A stretch of 64,000 bases of DNA. Source: Leuctra nigra. Lineage: Eukaryota > Arthropoda > Insecta > Plecoptera > Leuctridae. Within the stretch, counting starts at the first letter, position 1. Every line of letters begins with the position of its first letter. Where the stretch lies: NCBI GenBank assembly GCA_934045905.1, contig OW203764.1, forward strand, positions 35,009,629 through 35,073,628, read 5' to 3'. Shown one piece after another: positions 57,575-64,000 of the stretch. The position numbers were made by a program, and so were the translations under genes. The notes beneath the pieces were generated by a model. It saw only the letters and a list, made by a program, of their open reading frames with translations, was not told the DNA's origin and did no database searches.

Positions 57575-58072
57575 ATTTAGCAAAAAGTGAAAGCCCCACC
57601 GGACTCCTCATTCTGTAACAGCAATGCAGGTAGGTACGCATAAAATAAGAGGACCGGGAATTGTACTAAATCTACGGATTAAGTTTGCTCCGGTCATTGG
57701 AAAGCGAGTTAGCCTAGTATGCAACCATGGTCCTGATTATACAACTAGGTATTTTAAATTGCTAGCGGAATTGTAATATCTATTTAAATAAAGCTTCTGG
57801 CAAAATCTCATTGACTAGCAGATTTGCTTAGTAGGTAGTAGGTACCGCTTTGCAGTTATGGATTCGGGAGCCTGTGATCTTATTCTAAATTTCCTTGTCG
57901 TTTTGTTTCTCTTGATATGGACTTACTGTACAATGTAGTTGGTATTGTTATCTATTTAACATTGAAACAACTGTGATTCTGTGTTGTCTTACAGTGACAA
58001 GCAATTTAGAATAGAATGCCAGCCAGCACTGTAGTATAAAAGGTGAGACGACGGACCTATACCGCCCATGAT
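57575..58072. other. Sequence between the 57191 exon and the E1/LTR insertions
   Basis: It contains one strong plus-strand acceptor (57979-57994, TGTGTTGTCTTACAG) followed by an open stretch of only 13 codons in the expected frame. Otherwise unannotated. Confidence 0.3.
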
Positions 58073-58834
58073 TGAGCGAGCGTCTCCTTTTGGCACGGAC
58101 CTCTGTTTTTTTTCTGTTACTGACGATATACAGGTCAGAGTTTTTCTTCGATTGAGCGTTGCAGACCCAATTTTTTTTTTAAATCCATTGATTGGTTCAA
58201 TTTTTAAAAAAATTATCTTTTGAATTGTTGGTTTGATCAATTTGAAATTTTGACAAGTCATTACCACTAACATTGTCCCCAATCATACACAGTTTCAGCC
58301 AAATCCTCTCATTGGTTAAAATTTAAAACTATCTTTCCGGGTGTGGTTTTTGAAATTTAAACTAGAACTGATTTACCGATCAACTTAAAACTTTGCATTA
58401 CCATTGGTACCAACATTTTTGGTATTTTTGCCAATTTTCAGTCTAATCTGTCGTTATTTTCAAACGTTTTTGTAATTTTAAGGACATTTTCCCTGCCTAT
58501 TTAAGCTTCTGCTCCAAGGCCTGTAGAACAGCCAAGCAGTCCACAATTTACTGTAAAATTAAAGCATTTTTGAGCTAGCGCATATCAAATCGGATGCAGT
58601 ACAAAGGTCAAATCCTCCAATTAGTTTAAGGTTAAATAATATCTTCTGCCAATCAAAATTTCCGATAAAGTTCAAATTTTGCATGATGACAACTGTATCT
58701 AAAATTTTACACTGGTAAGCCCAATCAGTCTTAGTATTTATTGTCATTTTACGAATTTAGTATGATGGGTTGTCAAAAGCTGGAAATAATAGTAGGTAAA
58801 GTCACGACACAATGGATCTGTTATTCATCCAGAG
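58073..58834 (+). mobile_element. E1 repeat interrupted by the LTR retrotransposon
   Basis: It starts TGAGCGAGCGTCTCC, continues with family modules, and reaches CAATGGATCTGTTATTCATCC at 58811, matching 45593-45615 in the opposite strand. Its CTAG end must lie beyond the LTR element. Confidence 0.7.
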
Positions 58835-59231
58835 TGTAACATGTAAACTGAGGGAGGGCGGCCGCCCGAGGTCAACCGGTCATACAACCCCTCACGCGCT
58901 CGAGCAGGGGCTCGGGAGTTGTTGACCGGCCAGCGACGGAACTGGTTGTGTTGTGTGTTGTTAGAGAGACGTTTCTAGAAGCCGACGCAGGCAACTGATT
59001 TTTGTACAGAGAAAGAGTGTTGATCATTATTATTTGTCGGACTGTCTTACGACGACTTGTGCTGTGGGATTAAGAGTTATTAAAAGTATTGTTCAAGTGT
59101 GATTGTGTTCAAGGTGTTTTGTTTACGAGCTTCGTGCTTCCTCGTACCCCAGAAGCACGTGGCGCCCATCCCCGTCCGCCAGCGTTCCCCCACCCACCCC
59201 ATTCCACCGTTAAGAAGGGGCAAACGTTATA
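58835..59231 (+). repeat. 5' LTR of Ty3/gypsy-type retrotransposon
   Basis: It begins TGTAAC at 58835; its first 184 bases are identical to 63817-64000. The end is inferred at about 59231 (GTTATA, an imperfect inverse of TGTAAC), two bases before the primer-binding site. The LTR interrupts an E1 repeat. The host sequence ATCCAGAG just before it matches the uninterrupted E1 copy near 45595-45602 (opposite strand). Confidence 0.85.
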
Positions 59232-59233
59232 AC

Positions 59234-59252
59234 TGGCGCCCGACGTGGGACC
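59234..59252 (+). promoter_or_regulatory. Primer-binding site for reverse transcription
   Basis: TGGCGCCCGACGTGGGACC lies just after the 5' LTR. The leading TGG pairs with a tRNA CCA end, and the first ten bases fit a tRNA-Lys-type 3' end. This marks the minus-strand start site of the element. Confidence 0.75.
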
Positions 59253-59264
59253 GAAATTTTGAAA

Positions 59265-60572
59265 ATGGATTACACACGACTGACGCGTGACGAGATCGAG
59301 TATGAGTTGAAGATACGCGGACTAGGCGAGGGACTGACCACCGTTGCCGAAATGAAAACCGTCCTCGCCCAGGCCCTCAAGACCGAGAAGGAGGGGAAGA
59401 GCACCTGCCCGCAAGAAACCACTCTGGATCCGGAAGAGGAGCTTGAAACGTGCAAGATGAAAATAGCGGACCTGAATACAGCGATTACCAACTACAGCGG
59501 TTCGTCCAAGGCGGATTCGGAGTACAAACGAATAGAAACACGTTTGGGACACATCTTGCGCCGGCTCGGAAGGGTGAGTGCACTCATCGCGGACGTGTGT
59601 ACAAGACGAACGGAGCTGATACAGGAAGCAGCCAAGTGCGGGGACAAGCTTAAGGAAAAACTGCTTTCAGACCCGTTAGCTATATTGGCGGCCAATAAAA
59701 CTTTGTCAGATGCCTTGGCTAAGTTAGCAACCGGCGAGACCAGTGCCAGGAAAAAGTATGTTCCAGCCAGAGACTGGGGAGTTACCTTTACGGGGGACGG
59801 CCGTGGGTTGAGTGTAAGCGCCTTCCTGGAACGCATCGAAGAATTATGTGAGTCCAGACTACGATCGAAGGAAGACTTACTAGTGGAAGCAATGGATTTA
59901 TTCGACGGCTCAGCATTAGTATGGTACCGATCCATTAGGCGGCAGCTCGGCTCCTGGGAAGACCTCACGCAAAAACTACGAGAAGAGTTCCTATCACCCG
60001 ACTATGACGAGGAGTTACTCGACGAAATTAAGAAGCGAACTCAAGGACCGGAGGAAACCATTGGAATCTACGTCGCCTTCATGAGGAACTACATGGCGCG
60101 GCTGCAGACACCTTTGGCCGAATCCGTCCAGCTAAGTATAATTCGGAAAAACTTAGACCCGTTTTATGTGGACAGGTTAAGTTTGCAGCAGATCGAGTCC
60201 GTGGCCGACCTTCTTAGCCTGGGACGGAAGCTGGAGTACAGCCGGCAACGGGTACGCAAATTTCAGCATCCCGTGCAGCAGAAGGATTCTATCGAACCTG
60301 ACCTGGCCTACCATGGACGCCGAAGACTGCCAGATCGTCCAGGCCCGAACGTCGGTGCGGTACAGGAAGAGAATCTAGCGGACGTCTCCACAGCGACCTC
60401 GAGAGGCAGCAGAGGGCCATGTTGGAACTGTCAAGGTACCGACCACACCTATCGCGATTGTTTGGCAAAAAGGTCAGTGTTCTGTTATGGTTGTGGTGCA
60501 GCAAACGTTTTGAAGCCAAATTGTATCCCTTGCCGTGAACGTGCGGGAAAAGCAGCAGCGGGTCGAGTGTAG
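59265..60572 (+). CDS. gag: Retrotransposon Gag
   Basis: A 435-residue open frame starts at the ATG 13 bp after the primer-binding site. The middle (about residues 155-330) resembles Ty3/gypsy capsid: it has a WYRSIR-type segment and a stretch containing EEFLSPDYDEELLDEI and RTQGPEETI. Near the C terminus a CCHC zinc knuckle (CWNCQGTDHTYRDC) binds the RNA genome. A second knuckle, CYGCG...NC, lacks its histidine (Val instead). The frame is intact and acts in cytoplasmic particles. Its last codons overlap the pol frame. Confidence 0.88.
   Translation: MDYTRLTRDEIEYELKIRGLGEGLTTVAEMKTVLAQALKTEKEGKSTCPQETTLDPEEELETCKMKIADLNTAITNYSGSSKADSEYKRIETRLGHILRRLGRVSALIADVCTRRTELIQEAAKCGDKLKEKLLSDPLAILAANKTLSDALAKLATGETSARKKYVPARDWGVTFTGDGRGLSVSAFLERIEELCESRLRSKEDLLVEAMDLFDGSALVWYRSIRRQLGSWEDLTQKLREEFLSPDYDEELLDEIKKRTQGPEETIGIYVAFMRNYMARLQTPLAESVQLSIIRKNLDPFYVDRLSLQQIESVADLLSLGRKLEYSRQRVRKFQHPVQQKDSIEPDLAYHGRRRLPDRPGPNVGAVQEENLADVSTATSRGSRGPCWNCQGTDHTYRDCLAKRSVFCYGCGAANVLKPNCIPCRERAGKAAAGRV
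60545..60551 (+). promoter_or_regulatory. Candidate -1 ribosomal frameshift site between gag and pol
   Basis: The heptamer GGGAAAA sits in the gag frame as G-GGA-AAA, the X-XXY-YYZ pattern of -1 slippage. It lies 18 nt before the gag stop codon. Pol is in the -1 frame and stays open across the site; its last upstream stop is at about 60536-60538. No other slippery heptamer is seen in the short overlap. Confidence 0.7.
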
Positions 60573-63500
60573 GGCGGACTCCTCCTGCAAAGCTGATATG
60601 TTCGCCTCCTAACGAAGAGTGGTGTGACTGGTTAGACGTGGTAGCCAATCATAGTCTTCGAGCCAAGCTGGACCATATCCTGGCATCGGCAGGGAATGAT
60701 AGTCGGCCTAGCCTGAAGGTACACGTGTTGGGGATAGCAATGCAGGGTCTTCTGGATTCCGGAGCATCAAGAACGATTCTTGGTCGGGGCGGCTGGGAGA
60801 AGATCAAAGCACTTCATCCTCCTCTTCGGAAAATGGAAGCAGGTATGGTGCGCGTTGCTGATGGACGTTCTTGTCAAGTGTTAGGAGAGGCTGATCTGCC
60901 GATTGAATTAGATGGGAGAGTAAAAGTTTTACCAATTTTGGTAGTCCCATTACTGGAGCGTGCCTTATACTTAGGGATCGACTTTTGGAAGACAATGAGG
61001 TTTGTCCCCGATGTAGCGCAGGGTACCTGGACCTTTAGTGATAGTGGAGAAATACCCCGGGTAGCCGAGTGTACTCAAATCAAGGACAGACTCTCACCCA
61101 AGGAAAGAATTCAGTTGGAGAAGATGGTGACAGATTTGATGGCTCTCCCACAGGATAAGCTAGGGGTAACAGGTTTAGTGCATCATAAGATCGATACAGG
61201 AGATGCGGCTCCCATCAAACAACGGTACTACCCTTATTCACCGGTCATACAGAAGCAGATTAATAAGGAACTCGACGAAATGTTAAGGGACGGAGTAGTC
61301 GAACCTTCAACCAGTGCATGGAGTTCACCTATTATGCTAGTAGAGAAACCAGATTCCAAGGCCTTTAGGGTATGCATAGACTTCAGAAGAGTGAATGCAG
61401 TGACCAAACGTGACGCATATCCTTTGCCGTACGTGTCAGCTATCTTGGACCGGTTAAGGAATGCAACGTACATGTCCTCCCTAGACCTGAAAACGGCGTA
61501 TTGGCAAGTGCCCCTGGAAGAAGAGAGCAAGGAAAAGACGGCATTTGCAGTGGCGGGCCGGGGTCTTTTCCAATTCCGGCGGATGCCCTTCGGGTTGCAT
61601 AATTCTCCAGCAACGTGGCAACGTTTAATAGACCGAGTATTAGGCCCAGAACTAGATCCCCACGTATTTGTGTATCTAGATGACGTGATAATTGTTACTC
61701 CTACTTTTGAAGCACACTTCGAGGTTCTACAGAAGGTGTTGCAGAAGTTGAAGGCGGCGGGCCTGACATTAAATAAGGACAAATGTCAATTTGGCCGTTC
61801 AGAGTTGAAGTACCTTGGGTACATGGTTGATGAGGGGGGTTTACGCGTGAACACTGAAAAGGTTACGGCGATGATTAACTACCCGACGCCCAAGAATGTT
61901 ACTGAAGTTAGACGTTTCATTGGACTGGCAAGTTGGTACCGACGTTTCGTACCAGATTTCGCCACGAAAATGGTACCACTGAATGAGTTGACTAAAGGGG
62001 TACGAAAGGGCCAAAGAAATCCGCCCTGGAAGTGGGAGGAAAAGCATGATCTGGCTTTTCGACAAATCAAGAGCCATTTAGTAGAAGCTCCCCTCCTCAC
62101 CTGTCCCGACTTCAACCGGCCATTTCTGATACAAACTGACGCTTCAGAAGTGGGTCTGGGAGCAGTTATCTCACAAGAGTTTGATGATGGAGAAAAGGTC
62201 ATTGCGTATGCCAGCCGGTCATTGACAAAGAGTGAACGGGTCTACACCACCACGGAATTGGAGTGCTTAGCGGTGGTCTGGGCAGTGGAGAAATTTAGAC
62301 CGTATGTGGAAGGCTCTCCATTCACAGTCATCACGGACCATCATTCCTTAATCTGGCTACATAACCTCAAAGACCCGAGAGGACGGCTCGCTCGTTGGGC
62401 GATAAGGCTGCAACAGTACTCGTTCGAAATTCTGCATAGACCCGGGAGGAACCATGCTGTACCGGATGCCTTGTCGAGATCCGTGGGACTTCTGGAGTCT
62501 ATTGAAATCACCAAGGACGACCATGATGACTGGTATACGGCCCAACTCAAGAAAGTAATGGATTATCCTCAAAATTATCCGAACTGGAAGGCTGAAGATG
62601 ATAAGTTGTGGAAGCGTTTACTACGAAGAAAAAAACAGTTCCTACTAACTCCAGAAGACGAAGGCTGGAGGATGGTAGTTCCGAGATCACTGCGGAAAAG
62701 TCTTCTAGTAGAATACCATGATCAGCCGACAGCCGGGCATCTGGGAACCTTTAAGACTATCAAGAGGATATCCGAAACGTACTACTGGCCAGGCATGGCC
62801 GCCGACATCAGTCGTTATGTCCAGAAGTGCAAGGTCTGCCAATCCCTCAAGCCTGTGCAACAACTACCAGCGGGGTTGATGGGAAGCCAACGGGAAGTCA
62901 CCAATCCTTGGCAAATGATCTCCACAGATCTGATGGGCCCTTTCCCGGTTTCCTCTAAACAAAACCGGTTCCTGTTAGTGATTGCCGACTGTTTCACCAA
63001 ATATACCTTACTCTTCCCGTTACGAACTGCAACTGCAGAGAAGATAGCCCAAATCATGGAGCATGAAGTGTTTCTCGTGTATGGAGCTCCCCAATATGTG
63101 ATCTGCGACAACGGAACTCAGTACACCAGTAAACAGTTTGTGGATAAAGTTACCGGCTATGGGGGGAAAATCCTTTACAACCCAAATTACCACCCGCAAG
63201 CGAACCCGACAGAGAGAATCAATCGCGTCCTGAAGACGATGATAGCGTCGTACGTGAAGGATAACCATCGGAGTTGGGACAAGAATTTACCACAGTTGAG
63301 GCACGCCATCTGTACGGCGACACACGAAGCGACGGGTTTCACACCCGCTTTTCTCAACTTTGGCCGAGAACTCTTCTTGTCCGGGACGTCGTACCGCAAG
63401 TTGGAAGAAGATGGTTACGCTCCGAGGATGGGTCCACGTGAACCTCGGGCCAAGCTATTAAAGGAACTTCCCGCACTCTACGCCGAGGTTACTGATAGAC

Positions 63501-63784
63501 TCCAAAGAGCCCACGAGAAGAACAGCCGGATCTACAACCTCCGTCGCCGTCCACTGCAATTTCAACCAGGAGATGTTGTTTGGAGAAAGACTTTTCCCCA
63601 ATCAGATGCCGCGCGCTACTTCACGGCGAAGTTAGCACCGAAGTATACGCGGTGCTTCATCCACAAGCGGGTGTCCAACCTAGTCTACGAGCTGCGGGAG
63701 GAAGATGGGCGAGTACTTCCAACCAGGTGGCACGTACAAGATCTCAAGCCGGATGCGACGCCCGAAGCAGAAGATAATTTATAA
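60551..63784 (+). CDS. pol: Retrotransposon Pol: protease, reverse transcriptase, RNase H, integrase
   Basis: This frame is 1077 codons from the slip site. Order of domains: aspartic protease (LLDSGASRTILG, about 60755); reverse transcriptase (YLDD near 61673, with RMPFGLHNSPATWQ before it); RNase H (QTDASEVGLGAVI, TELECLAVVWAVE and TDHHS); integrase with an HHCC zinc finger (H..H near 62720 and CKVCQ near 62830). The integrase DDE residues are in STDLMGPF, CDNGTQYTS and NPTERINR. A C-terminal GPY/F-like module follows (KLAPKYTRCFIHKRVS...WHVQDLKP). This order (integrase after RNase H) is that of Ty3/gypsy (Metaviridae-type) elements. All key residues are present and no stop interrupts it. 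No envelope frame follows; only 32 bp separate the stop from the 3' LTR. Confidence 0.9.
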   Translation, partial: SSSGSSVGRTPPAKLICSPPNEEWCDWLDVVANHSLRAKLDHILASAGNDSRPSLKVHVLGIAMQGLLDSGASRTILGRGGWEKIKALHPPLRKMEAGMVRVADGRSCQVLGEADLPIELDGRVKVLPILVVPLLERALYLGIDFWKTMRFVPDVAQGTWTFSDSGEIPRVAECTQIKDRLSPKERIQLEKMVTDLMALPQDKLGVTGLVHHKIDTGDAAPIKQRYYPYSPVIQKQINKELDEMLRDGVVEPSTSAWSSPIMLVEKPDSKAFRVCIDFRRVNAVTKRDAYPLPYVSAILDRLRNATYMSSLDLKTAYWQVPLEEESKEKTAFAVAGRGLFQFRRMPFGLHNSPATWQRLIDRVLGPELDPHVFVYLDDVIIVTPTFEAHFEVLQKVLQKLKAAGLTLNKDKCQFGRSELKYLGYMVDEGGLRVNTEKVTAMINYPTPKNVTEVRRFIGLASWYRRFVPDFATKMVPLNELTKGVRKGQRNPPWKWEEKHDLAFRQIKSHLVEAPLLTCPDFNRPFLIQTDASEVGLGAVISQEFDDGEKVIAYASRSLTKSERVYTTTELECLAVVWAVEKFRPYVEGSPFTVITDHHSLIWLHNLKDPRGRLARWAIRLQQYSFEILHRPGRNHAVPDALSRSVGLLESIEITKDDHDDWYTAQLKKVMDYPQNYPNWKAEDDKLWKRLLRRKKQFLLTPEDEGWRMVVPRSLRKSLLVEYHDQPTAGHLGTFKTIKRISETYYWPGMAADISRYVQKCKVCQSLKPVQQLPAGLMGSQREVTNPWQMISTDLMGPFPVSSKQNRFLLVIADCFTKYTLLFPLRTATAEKIAQIMEHEVFLVYGAPQYVICDNGTQYTSKQFVDKVTGYGGKILYNPNYHPQANPTERINRVLKTMIASYVKDNHRSWDKNLPQLRHAICTATHEATGFTPAFLNFGRELFLSGTSYRKLEEDGYAPRMGPREPRAKLLKELPALYAEVTDRLQRAHEKNSRIYNLRRRPLQFQPGDVVWRKTFPQSDAARYFTAKLAPKYTRCFIHKRVSNLVYELREEDGRVLPTRWHVQDLKPDATPEAEDNL

Positions 63785-63795
63785 AATAAATTCTT

Positions 63796-63814
63796 AAAAG
63801 AGGAAAAGGTGGAG
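63796..63814 (+). promoter_or_regulatory. Polypurine tract
   Basis: A purine-rich run, AAAAGAGGAAAAGGTGGAG, abuts the 3' LTR (TGTAAC at 63817). It is the expected plus-strand primer of the element. Confidence 0.75.
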
Positions 63815-63816
63815 TT

Positions 63817-64000
63817 TGTAACATGTAAACTGAGGGAGGGCGGCCGCCCGAGGTCAACCGGTCATACAACCCCTCACGCGCTCGAGCAGGGGCTCGGGAG
63901 TTGTTGACCGGCCAGCGACGGAACTGGTTGTGTTGTGTGTTGTTAGAGAGACGTTTCTAGAAGCCGACGCAGGCAACTGATTTTTGTACAGAGAAAGAGT
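63817..64000 (+). repeat. 3' LTR, cut by window end
   Basis: 184 bases are identical to the start of the 5' LTR. The rest, and the right-hand target duplication, lie outside the window. Confidence 0.9.

Larger units (their letters stand above)
58835..64000 (+). mobile_element. Young Ty3/gypsy-type LTR retrotransposon, nearly full length in window
   Basis: The element has LTR, primer-binding site, gag, frameshift site, pol, polypurine tract and second LTR, all intact. LTR identity over every comparable base means a very recent insertion and probable current mobility. It sits inside an E1 repeat (58073-58834, reverse copy) next to a possible plus-strand gene. GC content is much higher than the flanks. 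Confidence 0.9.

Noticed and set aside
61234..62202. 182- and 107-codon minus-strand frames opposite pol
   Set aside because: Antisense shadows of the conserved reverse-transcriptase and RNase H frame.

Overview
The window is nuclear DNA from an animal, almost certainly an insect. Genes are split by introns with GT-AG junctions. One gene pairs a ZAD domain, which is arthropod-specific, with C2H2 zinc fingers. Two genes encode insect-type secreted lipases of the pancreatic-lipase superfamily. Most of the DNA is AT-rich and full of transposon debris. Nothing is bacterial: there are no operons, no rRNA and no CRISPR.

Genes. Four host genes can be built exon by exon on the minus strand. (1) Lipase 1 (window start to 3714) has a signal-peptide exon at 3675-3714, exon 2 at 2006-2135 and a third exon cut by the window edge. 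(2) Lipase 2 (12284-26086) is complete: seven exons join in frame to a 328-residue secreted enzyme with a Ser-Asp-His triad. (3) A mucin-like secreted protein (34849-40236) has three copies of an unrecognised Cys-containing domain joined by Thr/Pro linkers; its first exon and promoter are paralogous to those of lipase 2. (4) A ZAD plus about 19-finger C2H2 protein (49376-53086) has two coding exons. On the plus strand, 57191-57249 looks like the first coding exon of an unidentified gene.

Mobile DNA. Right end (58835 to window end): a young, apparently intact Ty3/gypsy-type LTR retrotransposon, with gag, a -1 shifted pol, and LTRs identical over the 184 visible bases. Centre: a 5'-truncated RTE-type LINE (31058-33170) with a 12-bp target duplication. 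At least seven hAT-like non-autonomous elements have terminal inverted repeats, five of them with perfect 8-bp target duplications; an eighth candidate has a 6-bp one. A Helitron-like family, called E1 here, occurs about a dozen times: one end is CTAG followed by host T, with a small hairpin beside it, and no target duplication. A second family, E2, ends in a 400-bp foldback hairpin. A palindromic family (E3), a TTAA-bounded family (E4), tRNA-derived repeats and several minisatellites fill most of the rest.

Most notable: (a) both lipase genes carry tandem arrays that duplicate a splice site with part of the adjacent exon, an acceptor in lipase 1 (101-bp units) and a donor in lipase 2 (139-bp units); (b) a promoter plus signal-peptide exon cassette is shared by lipase 2 and the structurally unrelated mucin-like gene, which suggests exon shuffling that would give two different secreted proteins the same expression control.

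All gene models come from reading splice signals, phases and family motifs by eye. No database search or transcript data was available.
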